Of a stretch of 64,000 nt of DNA, positions 38,555-50,472 are shown in pieces (the stretch's first letter is position 1; each line of letters opens with the position of its first letter). Origin of the DNA: Atrichornis clamosus. Its lineage: Eukaryota; Chordata; Aves; Passeriformes; Menuridae. The notes under the pieces were generated by a model. That model had not been told where the DNA came from. It saw nothing but the letters and a program-made list of their open reading frames with translations, and ran no database searches. Made by a program: the position numbers and the translations under genes. The stretch lies in the NCBI GenBank assembly GCA_013400975.1, contig WBMZ01010234.1, forward strand, positions 124,001 to 188,000, written 5' to 3'.

Positions 38555-39360
38555 GCTGAACTGAGACATGAGGGAAAACCCTGCAGAACCCCACTAGTGA
38601 CAGGTGGCCAGCCTGATGTCACCCCATTCATCATAACCCTTTGTGCCTGACCCAAGAGCCAGTTGCTCAGCCATCGTGTAACCTGGTTATCCAGCTGTGT
38701 GCTGACATTTTGTCCAGAAGGATCCTGAGAGAGATGGCATCAAAAGCTTTGCTGAAGTCCAAAAAGATTACATCTACTGGCCTCCCCAGATCAATGAGGT
38801 GGAATATCCTGTCATAGAAGGAAATCAGGCTGGACAAGCAGGAATTTCCTTTCATGAAGCTGTGCTGTTTGTGACTATTGACTGCATAGTACTCCAGGTG
38901 TTTTTCAATACTTCCCAGAATAATCTTTTCCGTGGTTTTACCAGGCACTGAAGCGAGACTGACAGGCCTGTTGTTTCCGGGATCCTCCTTCTTGCACTTC
39001 ATGAAAATAAGGACAAGATTTACCAGCTTCTAGTCAACAGGAACCTCTCTGGATTCCCAAGACGATAAAAAATTATTGAGATAGGCTTTGCAGGGACATT
39101 AGCTTGGTCCTTGAGGATTCTTGGATAAATCTTATCAGACTGCATAGATTTGTAGGGATCCAGCTGGAGCAGCAGATCCCACACAAATTCAGGGTCAACT
39201 GGGACTTGATCATTCTCGCAGTCATGATCCTCCAGCTTTGTCTTCCTTGTCCTATTGTCCTCTGATTTGTTTACTATGTGTGATATTTCAGTATTCCATG
39301 AGGCACTCTGCCTTCTGACACAGCCTTGTCTGTACCCAGAGGAGGTCTGCAGCATGTACT
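38555..39360 (-). mobile_element. CR1 LINE ORF2 reverse-transcriptase fragment, frameshifted
   Basis: Two minus-strand open frames, 39020-39355 and 38667-39002, together cover the N-terminal half of a CR1 reverse transcriptase. The first gives the DPYKSMQSDKIYPRILKD block. The second starts KKEDPGNNRPVSLASVPGK and includes SFMKGNSCL and the motif A region VIFLDFSKAFDAI, with its catalytic Asp intact. The frame breaks near 39010 and again near 38700, after which TRWLSNWLLGQAQRV and TSGWPPVTSGVLQG are readable in another frame down to about 38560. The fragment stops just before the catalytic YADD box, so it is dead. Unlike the other CR1 copies here, it has no 3' end, which points to a deletion or an interrupted copy. 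Confidence 0.93.
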
Positions 39361-40691
39361 GAATAAAGCAGTGTCTTATGGAGAAGGAACCTTGCAGTTA
39401 ATTAATTAAGGAGTGCTTCATTGCATTCTTAAATGCCAAGTGATTTACTTCATAACTTTAGGAATAAAGTCATGAAGAAGTTCTCAGTGTGTGCATCTGC
39501 ATGTGTGTCTGCAGATGTCCTCTTCCTCCAACTATTTCCTCTCTTTTTAAGAATGCATTTCCCAGCAACCCCTTGCAATTGAATGTGATAAGCTGTATGT
39601 TATCTTCTCTTGTGAAACCATATCAGGCAAGAAATAAATTAAGGATCTGAACAGCTTTGATGATTCATGCATCTTTCTATTCCTGCACAGTTACATTCCA
39701 GATCCTTTTCGTACTATTACTTTTACACCAACAAGTTAGGATCCTCATAACAAGAAATTAGGCCAAGTATATGCAGGCCAGCATAAATAAGTATACAACA
39801 TTGAATATGTAGATTTTGCCCCATATTCCTTGGGGAATCCATTTGATCTCTACATATAATAATATGGTGAAAAACATTATTTTTGACAGTTCAGAAAATT
39901 AAAATGGAAAGCCTGTGTACAATTAAAATGTCTATCAGGATAAAATAATGATGCTATATGTTTTTTACTCAAGTTTGTGCATTAATGAAATGCCTCCAGA
40001 AGTGCTGAGAGGTACTGATATGCTTGGGAAAGGTGTAGGGGGTAACTAATCCCTAACCTTGACAGATAGGATCTGTCCACTGGCCAGCAAGTGGTGTTGT
40101 GCTTGGTTTTGCTTTATTTTGGTATTTATTGAGCAGACAAATTGCTTCATGCCAGCATTATTAAGTAAGTATTTTTACATGTAAGTGCATGAATTTGGTC
40201 TTGTGTAACATGTTGTCATACGTTGCCTCAAAAGGCTTCTTTCCAGCCTTGAATACACAGCCTGCCTACAGGTCCCTACAGGAAGACAGGTCCTGCCTAA
40301 ACGCACGTTTTGTTAGTGCCCTCTTCAGCGTTTCCTTTCACTGAAGGGCATCTATTCATCTCAGTTCTATTCATCTTTTTTAATTCTTTGCTGATACCTT
40401 GAGATGCCTTCAAAGCTTTCAACACTACAGTGTGGAAGAAAAGTTCAGTGCTGACTGCCACAGATGATGAGAAAGAGTAAGCTTGCAAGATATAACTGAA
40501 ATGAAAAGGGAAAACAGTGCTGTGCAAAAGCAAAATGCAGGTCTTAAGCTCAGGAGATTTAGTTTCATGTTCTGAGATAGGCATCAGAATTCTTAAGGAA
40601 GCTTTTAATCCCTGAAAATCTACCCAGTTTAGGAAAATGTTGGTTCTTATTATCCATGTGAGAAATACATGATAAAGAAAGTATTGCTTAG

Positions 40692-40715
40692 TACTATTCT
40701 TAGAAAAGAATAGTA
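40692..40715. repeat. Perfect 10-bp hairpin
   Basis: TACTATTCTT, loop AGAA, AAGAATAGTA. No T-run or gene follows in a way that suggests function. Confidence 0.9.
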
Positions 40716-43700
40716 TTGGGGTTTTTTGTTTTCTTCTTTTGACTTCCTTTTCATTGTTGAAATTTGATTCTCTTTTAAAAAGTAAGCAAACGTTTTCTTC
40801 AAAGTGCAGTAAGGGAGAAAAAAAGAAAAACTATTTCAATCCTTTATGTAGGCTACAGGGGCTTTTTAATCACCTTAGAATTGATAATGCAATTATCAAT
40901 CTAATTCAGATCAAATCTGACTACTGCAGATGCTAATGAACAGATTCTTTTTTTAAATAGGATGTATCTATTGGAATAGTCTATGAGAGTAGGAAGTTTG
41001 CTTTCAGATTTTTCTGTAGAGCATCTGGTCATGCCTTACCACCATTTTCTGCTGCTTTGTTTGTCTTTAATGAGTAATTTTTTTCTATGAATGAGTAAAA
41101 TATTTGCATTAGTAAATGACTGCAAAATTGATATCATGCCTAGGCTGATAAATTTGCATGATAATTTGGAAAACTCATACCAAATAATTAATAATTTGCA
41201 ATGTCCAGAAATAATATTCTGTTTCTCTGTATTGACTGCTACAGGCTGTTTGAATAACTTTGTTGCTATGTACTTCCACCTCCTCACCACAAATTTAAAA
41301 CTGCTGGTCTTGACTCAGTTATATTGTGAAAAGAATATCAAATTCCAGCTGCTTTCCTCAATAGGGGAATATTTAGAGAAGGGATCCAACAGGAAATTAC
41401 AACTGATAAATAAATGCCTTAGACTTGCTTATGGCTATGATAAAGGAACATATTCTCAGGTGAGATGTGTAAGAGGAATCATTAAAAACCCAGAGAATTT
41501 ATTGCTTTTTTTCTGTGTGTTACCAGTCAAAAAAAATCCAAGCACTTTCTGCAAGTTAAATGGTGACTATGTCAGCTTCCAGGCATGATAATCAGCTTCA
41601 GAATATTTTTCCTAAGCAAAAATATTGACACTATCCAACAGTACATTGAACATGTAACACTGATGATTTTCATATATTTTTTAACTTTAAGAAACATTTG
41701 AAGTGAATAAAAGTCAGGGAAGGATATATTATCAGGCTGAAATGCTTATGTTCCACTCAGAACAGAGTCTAAGCTTTTTTTTTCTTCATACTGACCTTTG
41801 TTTTTCATATGGTAATGACCACAAACCCATTCTTGCTAACAAGAGTAACAACACTCAGTAATTTGAATAGCCTATTTTCTAGGAAACAGGGTTTATCCTA
41901 TATTTATTCTTCAGTTTACAGGGATGGATTTTCAAAAAAACCCATAGAAAGTAAAGAGAAATTAAGCTACTGTACTTCAAATAAAATCAGCAGGAGTCAA
42001 GAAACTAATACGTTGGGCACTGCTTTGAAAATATTGGGGTGACCATCAATTGACTAGGCAGCACTGGTATCTGGCAAAGGATCTGGATTTCAAGGTTATT
42101 TAGACAGCATGAGTTCTCAGAACACCAAATTAGAACGGGTAAAATTACAGTTGCCCAGTGCAATAGCTATTCCACAAAATTAGTTCCCAGGGTGACTCCC
42201 AGTATATGAACTCTTTCCTCTATGAACTGCCCTTGCCACTCAACAATCAAATGACTGAATCCTGTAGCACTGTCATAGTCTCTGCAGTGGTCTTTGTGAG
42301 CCAGAATCAATTTATCAAATGGGATAAATGTACAGAACTGTCTAGCAGATGGAAATGATTTTTGGATAATACCAGCACAGGGAGAGATTTATTGCTAGTT
42401 GTTCTATTTTTTAGCTGGGGAGAGAATAAAGTGAAGTCCCAGGAACACTTACAGAGTGATTTCCAAGGAGGACTTACCCTTGCAATTTAGTGTTACATGA
42501 AAAACTGGAGATCACTTTTTTTGTGCATGAGAGAGAAGCCTGAAGCATCTGCTTCTGTTTGAGTCTGGACTCGCTGAAAACTGATACGGTCCTCCAGTGG
42601 TAAGGAGATTGCTCCTCCCTTGGAATCCTCTCATTGTGCATGCTGGCAAACACTCTAACGCACGAGGAATAAACCATAGTGAGCAATAATGAAGCTCTAG
42701 AGCACCTACAAAACACACCTTGCACAAGGTTTGAAAATGCTATATATCAAAAAATAAGTAATTCATCTTGGTGAAGCCCTGCAGTATCAGGAGGATCATT
42801 AAGTCCAATCTACCTGTGTCACCAAGAACTTTGTCTGTTAGCTGTTTAAACACATTCATCATAGAAACGCTGGAATCTATGAAATATTTGACATGAAAAG
42901 CCATTTTCTAGACAACTCTCACGGAGAGAATATTATCTATGTCTTTGAACAGAGGTTCTTCCCTACTTTACACTAGTCATGATTTTTAAAAATTGATTAG
43001 GAATAACCCTCGGTAGAGAAATCTTAAGTGGACAATAGCAACTAATCAGCAGCAAATGTTAAAGAGCATGAAGATATTGGATCAGATTCAAAGTTCACAT
43101 GACTTTTTCTATTCACTTGAGAGAGGTTTGGATGAGCCCAAGAAGCAACCTGGAGCTAATGAATAGAAAGTGACAGTCAGCTTACAAAGCTACTGGTAAC
43201 GTGCATGGAATGAAGTAAAAGATAACAAAAGTAAAGGAAAGTCGGAAATTAAGGTAAAACTATCATAATCTCCCAAAACCTGTAGCTTTAAAAGTAGATG
43301 TATTTATATCACATGGTCCCTCTTTTAACAACTGTTGAACACAAAAATAGAAGGTACCCAAGCCAAAATGAGAATTGCTGAATGATGGAGTGCCACAGCT
43401 GCAACTGTAATCCCATCCTACATCAACAAATTTAAGGGTTAGAAAATATTAAAATAGGATATTTTTAAGGAGTCCAGTTGCAGAATTTGTTCCAGCTATA
43501 GTTATTTATTATTACAGGAAAATTTTTAACACATTTCAAACTATGGATATTAAAGCATTTTTGAATTTAATTTGAGGATGAATAATTATTACTTCTGGTA
43601 TTGGCCTGATCCTGCAAATAACTTCCACAAAGACAGGTTTTTATGGCCCTTCAGAGACTCGCTGATTTCAGTGGTTTCTCTGCAACCTATTCAATAGATC

Positions 43701-45395
43701 ACTATTACATTACAAGTTCAGGTCTGTGCTCAGCAGAATATTTAAGAGCACACTTAAATCCATACTTACTTATCAGGGCACTCAACTTTAGGCATGAACT
43801 CAAGCCCCTCCAGAATCAATATTACTTAAATATTTACTGACTATAGAGAAGGTATTTCAACTGGGACATTGGCTGTGTATGCCAGCACATATACACCTCA
43901 TTTTTCTTCTCTAGCAAGGAATAAGGGATATTTATTGTGACTCACACTACTGTTAAATGGTTGGATGTGGTTAAAAAATTGTCAAACTGCATTTGACCTA
44001 AAAAATTTATATTTTTATCTTTGAAAAAGTTTGTTGGAAATATAAGTCTAATACAGCATTTCTGTGATCTTTTTTCACAGGACTCGAATATGATAAAGTT
44101 TGCTGTTGCATTGCTGTGTTGGACAAATTTGCTAGAAACACACAGAAGGATGACCCATCTATTTTCACTATCCACTTCAAAATAAGCACCAGCTTTCAAA
44201 GTTTATTCAGACAAATAAACATGGAAATAATTGAAAACTAATATAAACCAGGATTTCAAGGTGATTCAATAGTAAGTTACACTTCCTTTAAACTAGAGAA
44301 ATTGTTCTGAGAACTACAGGGTACCTGAACCTGTGAATAGAGAGCAATTAGGGCTGCTAACCTGAAATTGTTTCCTGTCTTGATAAATACTGAATTTAAA
44401 AAAGGCAAAATATTTCATTTTAATTTTTCACATGATCCCTTTTGAAAAGGTTGCTAGAAAAAAATTTATCCACAGAATGTCTTGAAAATAAGATATGTAC
44501 CTCCACATTTAGAGGTTGTAAAAGGACAGCACTATTTCTATTTGTAAGGAAAGTGGAAGATACTGTAAAATTTTCAAAACAAATTATCCAAAAAGCACTA
44601 AAAATGAAAGATAATATAATTCTGTTATAAATTGAAACCAATTGTGAGACAAAGTAAAATAACTGTCTTTTGTCCAAAATAAAAGCAGTTATGCTCTTGT
44701 ATGCAGATAGCTGAAGTCTCTACAAAAATCAGTTGTGTCAGTGACAGCACAAACCAAAGGCCAGTTGTATCTCTCTTCGCTCTAAAACCTTTCCAGTGAA
44801 ACTGTTGCCATTCCTAAAATCCATGCATTTTAATGCCTATCTTTTGTTCTGTAATACTACATTTAGAATTGTTAGTGCTTGTATTGTGTTTTGATAGAAT
44901 GTCAGCTGCAGGAGTAGTTGCAGTAATAAATTATACACAAAACTACAAGTTGCCTGATGCTGTTCCAACACCCTAACATAAATATCTGAAACAATTGAAA
45001 TAGCTAGGAAAACCCCCTCATTTTGATATAACTAAGGCCTGTAACTAGTTAAAGCAAGGTGAAAATTGTCATATTCTTGTGTCTACTGCTTGTGGTGTAC
45101 CAAACTGGTGTGACAGCTACATCTGAGCAAGACACGAGGGGTCTGAAATGAAGACATTTACCAGCAACCAGAAGGAAAGACCACTAGCAATTCATCATAT
45201 GTTGCTGTGTGAGTATCTGCAATTGTTGTTTTACCTTTCACAGAACAGAAAGGAAACTTTGGGTGAAATACTGACAAAATATTGTAATGATGACTAAAAT
45301 CTTTTTTGTGGTTTTGGGTTTTTGTTTTGGTTAGTAGATTGAATGTATACGTTAGGGCAGCACACTTTGCACAGCGTTTTCAAAACAAGAAACGT

Positions 45396-45480
45396 GCAGA
45401 CTGCAAAGGATACAGTCCCTATGATTAGCCTCTTACCCCTGTAAGCTTGAAAGGAGTTAATAATCAGCTTTGCAGTCTGC
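45396..45480. repeat. 13-bp inverted repeat spaced by 59 bp
   Basis: GCAGACTGCAAAG at 45396-45408 is the exact inverse complement of CTTTGCAGTCTGC at 45468-45480. The interior shows little further pairing. Confidence 0.85.
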
Positions 45481-46170
45481 AGGTAGAGTTAAAAAGTCAT
45501 TAAGAAATCTGATATTCTAGCCAATATTGTACTCACAGCAGAGGAGAAAACCTTAGTTTTACCTTAACTTACATTAATAGCAAAAGCAGTCTGATGTTCA
45601 GGCTCTGTTCCCCAAAGCAGCAACTAGGTGTTTATGAGCACCAGTGAGGGTGACAGGGTGCTTATGGCAGCCTTGCCAGAATTGTAGAAAACCTTATGGC
45701 GATGAAATCTGTCTCAGTGGCTCAATAATTTGATAATAACATTTGACTTAATGCTGAAAAAGACAGACACAGTTCTATATCTTCAAATTCTTTTTTAACA
45801 TAGAACAGGCAACACTGGAGTCTTTAAAAAAATAAAAAGTTAAAACACTACTTAAATTTATTTTGAACTTTCTGCAAATGCATCATTATAGAACAATTAA
45901 TGTTATAGGCACAGAAGAAATACATTTTTATAAAATTAATTTGTCTTAACTATGTGACTTAACTTCCCAAAAAACCTTTTTTTTTTTAGTAGGTGTTGTT
46001 AAAACACATATGAAGAAACTAAGCACTTGATAGATGAAATTCTGAGAGGCTGTCCTTAGTTCCAAACCTTTGCATTAGCAAGGCTGTATCATTGCTAAAG
46101 GTGCCATTCAACAGCTTTTAATCACTGAGTTGTCCTCTTCACCACTGAGCTGTGCTGCATCACAGCCAGC

Positions 46171-46339
46171 ACTAACACAGGTTACCCAGGGAGGTTCTGG
46201 AGTCTCTGTCCTTGCAGATACTCAAAAGCCCTGTGGATAGTCCTAGGCAACCACCCTTAGGTGTCCTGCTTGAGCAAGGGATTTGGACCAAATGACCTCC
46301 AGAGGACCCGTCCAATCTCAGGCACTCTATGATTCTGTG
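46171..46339 (+). mobile_element. CR1 LINE 3' end fragment, plus strand
   Basis: Blocks GGTTACCCAGGGAGGTTCTG, AGATACTCAAAAGCCCTGTG, GACCAAATGACCTCCAGAGG and the ending CTCTATGATTCTGTG are the standard CR1 3' untranslated sequence. About 170 bp are left. Confidence 0.9.
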
Positions 46340-49300
46340 CTAACTCTGAATTTATCATCTTTCCCGTTCTCTTCTTTATGAATATTCCACTAAACTTTTC
46401 TGAAAAATTCTTGGATTAAACCCTAGTCATGCAATACAAATTCAGTCTTTGTTTACTATTTTATGTCCTCCTTCTTCCCCTGAGCAGAAGGCAACCTAAG
46501 CCTACAGACACTATGAACAATGTGGTACACTCAAACTCTTAAATTGCTTTTATGCTGCTGACACTGGGAGGCAAGTGAGCACAGTGCTTTCTGGGTGCTC
46601 CAAGGGAGCTCACTGACAGATTGCCACATGAGCTCAAATATTTTATCAGGCCCTTGTCTTGATCCATCCCATTATTATTGGTCACTTCTAGGAGAAATTG
46701 TTTGAAGAAGTCATCAATGACCAGCTTGAGAGCTTTGTGCAAGATGCAGTTTAACTTGAAGTGACTGCAAAAACAACAATCTTCATGGCCCTTGACAGAA
46801 ACACAGGGAGACACCAATAGAGCAATGTGGCTTTGCTTCTTGTATTTTACAGACAAAAACCTGTCTTAAAAGAAAGAGTGCAATGAACTATGTCCATCTG
46901 GTCCCTCTGGCCTAAGGTATTGTTAGTCTTAAAATATGCCAAATGGAGGCCATGAGCCTCTCAGCTTCAATGCTGAGACACATGGCAAAAGTGATCCAAC
47001 AGAGCACTAAAATCTGTGCAGTTCTGTGTGCCTTTCTTTTGTGGAAAAGGAAGCAAAGAGAACTGATAATAAAATGAAATTAAGAAATTGGCACTCGGCA
47101 GCCAAAGGAAACAAGGCCCTTTTAGTCCCCTACAATCCTTGTATTTAATTGTCTTTTTTTCCTGGTAGTATGAAGACTCAAGGCATTCAAAACAATTATC
47201 TTTGGAGGGCTCACTTCTCAGTCAGCCCAGAAGGACCAAGAACTTGCCAGAAGCTGTAATAAACTCCCTCCCAACTGAAATGTACCTCTAGGATGTAATA
47301 GACAGTTTTAGTTGTACACGAAAGCACTATACAGCAGTTTAAAAGAGAAAACAAAGAAGGAAAATTACAATTAATGACAAAATTCCACAGGCGCGTGATA
47401 GAGTCAGCCAAAATGTTGTGATTTGCATAGGGGTTCAAAGGAGAGTCTGTGGGCTCTGTACAGGCTTATTCCACTCTGCAGGTAATAGCAGAGAAATGGT
47501 AAATCAGAGTACAAATCTACAATGCTTAGAGCTCCACCTGAACTCCAAGATCCTGGAACATTTTCAAATTCCAGGGCTCAGGTGAATGTCCTGCTTGTGG
47601 CTGACTCTGCAGTGGGGACAAAGCCTAGAATTGACTTTAACAGCTCTCCTTAGTCCTTCTGATCTGTCTCTTGGGAAAGCAAAATCCTACATTACATTTG
47701 TGGCTCATATTCTGATGTCTCAGCAACGCACAGAGTTGAATCACTATAATTACAAGACTGGAAACAGGAATTTTTTGTGTTCATGCACCTCTGTCTTGAC
47801 AATTTCTCTCTTAGACCACATGGGTTTATTGGCAATTCCACAGTCTGACACTTTTCTCACTTTATTCACATATCTATTTGTATTTCCATCTAAAACTTCA
47901 CTAAAAATTTTCACATGCCAAAAAACATGTGAAACAGTGGGAGAAGCAGTTCCCTACCACAAGTGGCTCCCAGCCATCTCCCTCGTAGCACCCTAGAATG
48001 TGCAAGGTGCTTAGATTGGCTCCTGGAGGAAAACATGTGCACAAATACCTTACAGAAGCAGTCGTGATTCATAGCATTTCTTGGGGATTGGGGTGAAATT
48101 TTCTTCTGTGTGTTTGATTGGAAAATTATCAACAGATTTTCTGCATTCCCTCTCAAACTTTTGGTAAACAAGTGCATTCAGGAAGAAAAAATAATTTTCC
48201 TTCATTGACCTGAATGTGTTGTTCCACAACACTAGCAGGTTGCTCCACTCTGAATGTCACTGTAAAAGAGATACTTTGTGGTAGCAGAAACATGTTGAGC
48301 ACTAGAATAGTGGGTCTTCTGTAGGTCTGTTATTTCAATTTTATTTTATTTTGGGTGCTGGAAAAGGAGGGTTCATTGCTGTTCGGAGTTTAGTGCAAAT
48401 GCAGCAGCCCACCAAAACTGTAAATGTAAGTTGCCTGGCAACTGCTTTTAAAGAGTGTTATTTGCTCTCAAAGAGACAAGCTGTTATTTCTTGCCTTTTA
48501 AAACAAAACCATAAAAGAAGAAAAAATGGAACAAAAACCCCCTGAATAAAGATTACTTCACCACCTAATAGTGTAAATGGCTCCTTTACATGCATACAGT
48601 GGTGGTGCGCAAGATCTTCCTTGTCACCACCATATAATTTCCAACAGAGAACCTGTAGCAAAGAAGTTTTTTCTACAAGTGCAGTCAAGTGGAACTGACA
48701 CCTCATATAAACTCAAGAAATATAAATTACATGCAAGACAACATCAGAGGGGGGAAAAAAGAGCTGTCAGAGACCAAGGTCAAACCAGCTCAAAATTTCC
48801 TTTTTTAAAAGTGCTTGCCAGCAGCCTCTTGGGAATAAACTGTAACGACCCCACCGTGTATCCCTCCACCCAGCTATTTAACTCTCTGTTTAGAGGAGGC
48901 TGAGAAGGGGCAGTGGGCTCAGCACAGCTTGAACACCAAGCCCACAGGGCTCACAGAGCTGCCACAGTGCAGAATTACGCCACCCTGATTCTAAGCGCAC
49001 CTCGGACCTGTCCCACGCTGACCCAGCGCAGGGCTCTCTGCAAGAGGCGAAATCACTGGGCCCCCTGAGGAGGACACTCCCCACCTGGAAAGCTCTCACA
49101 CCTTTTCACACATTCTTTGTATTAATTCCTTATCTACACACCTCTTTCTACACAATAAAAACATCCCAAGCTTAAGCAGTGTATAAAGCATTTTTACTCC
49201 ACCCCTCCTTCAAGCATTGCTGTGGAGATGTCTCTACCCCTGGCACAGCAGACACAAACAGTGTGCAAGTAATGCATTTAAAGGAACACCTCTGTTATCT

Positions 49301-50014
49301 GCCTCAAGCTGTAGTCTGATAACAGTGGTAGCAGTTCCTGTCTTGATTTAAAGTGTAGTAGATGGATAAGTTTGTTTTCGAGCTTCTCTTTAAAATAGCT
49401 GAAAGACTATACATGACGTACGGGATATTCTGGAAATAAATGAAAAATAATAAAATGCAAGCATGCTTTAAAATATTTCTATCAAAACAATCTTTCATCT
49501 CTTTTCACTTTTAGTCATCCTTGACCTTTTCTATAAATATTAATTACTTGGAGGTCACAGAGCTTCTTATATTAGTGAGCAATAATTTGCAAGGATGTGT
49601 CCTGTTTGTATTCAACATCAAGAAGATTAATTTTAAATAAAAAAAAAATTTTCAGAGCTATCACAAACTTAAAGTGATTTTTTTTGAGTAAAACTTTATT
49701 TGTTTCTGGATCTTCTTACTAAAAGCAAAATGTTGGATGCAGAAGAGGACTTCAGTAAGATTACACCGATTCCTGTATACAATTAGGGTGCTTACCATGA
49801 TGCCTAAAGATTTCAGGCATCAACCATAGGAAGATATATTTGAAATGTCACCCCTCTTAATTCAGAGAAGGAATCTTAGGATATTGCCACATACATAAAG
49901 AAATTTCATAATCTAGAAGGATAAATTTCTTGTCAGTAGAATTGCCTTCTTAAACTTTAGGGCTTGACATGCTTCAATGACCTCAGACTTGGAGATTAAC
50001 AAAGCTTGGGAAGA
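46340..50014. other. Intron, with a GC-rich patch at 48840-49095
   Basis: Three frames above 100 codons (46539-46856 minus, 47586-47996 plus, 48577-48903 plus) show no domain. The patch at 48840-49095 is richer in GC and CpG than its surroundings and may be the remnant of an LTR or other element; an AATAAA follows at about 49156. Confidence 0.5.
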
Positions 50015-50020
50015 AGGATG

Positions 50021-50466
50021 TACTCCTGATAGTGGACACAAAGACTGCAGAATTTACAGGCCACAAGGATATTTGGCAGAATTCCCAAGATAAGGAAGAA
50101 ACTAAGGAAGCCAACTCAGCAACTGAAGTCTGTTCCACCTGGGTAAAAGGTTATTCTGGCAGGGGGAGATTGCGACCACCAATTCACAGACCATCAACCC
50201 AAGAAACCCAGAGACTTAAAGGAAGTGAAAGACTGAGCGTGTGGAATTCTTAGCATAGGAAGCAAAGGAATCATTTAACCATTAGATGAGAGAATACTAA
50301 TTAAGAAGAGAACTATGAAACTTGTAGCCAATGAACATTAATGCCTTTCTTTGCTAAAATGTATTTTTATGGTCATGCTGGCTTGGTGGATTTGCATCCC
50401 CTTCTGTGTAGAATTGTAAATAAATCAAATACCTCAACTCTGTGTGTGGGTCAGCCTCTTGCACAC
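50021..50466 (+). mobile_element. Possible solo LTR
   Basis: The segment is flanked by the 6-bp direct repeat AGGATG (50015-50020 and 50467-50472), as a target duplication would be. Inside, the layout is LTR-like: a CCAAT box (50338-50342), a polyadenylation signal AATAAA (50419-50424), then a GT-rich stretch (CTCTGTGTGTGGGTCAG) and an end in TTGCACAC. The termini do not give a clean TG...CA, so the boundary may be off by a few bases. A 73-codon open frame inside has no recognisable homology. Confidence 0.45.
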
Positions 50467-50472
50467 AGGATG

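Larger units (their letters stand above)
39361..46170. other. Intron, nothing recognised apart from hairpins
   Basis: Contains the longest open frame of the window (165 codons, 41091-41588, plus strand), which shows no known domain, signal or repeat. Two small inverted repeats are listed separately. Confidence 0.5.

Noticed and set aside
42760..42900. Possible CR1-like segment (ATTAAGTCCAATCTACC)
   Set aside because: The resemblance is limited to a few bases and no second block of the element follows.
46539..46856. 105-codon minus-strand frame next to a CR1 tail
   Set aside because: I compared it with LINE and retroviral patterns and could not place it; no motif supports a call.
47586..47996. 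136-codon plus-strand frame
   Set aside because: No domain, no splice context and no neighbouring coding signals; consistent with chance in a long AT-rich intron.
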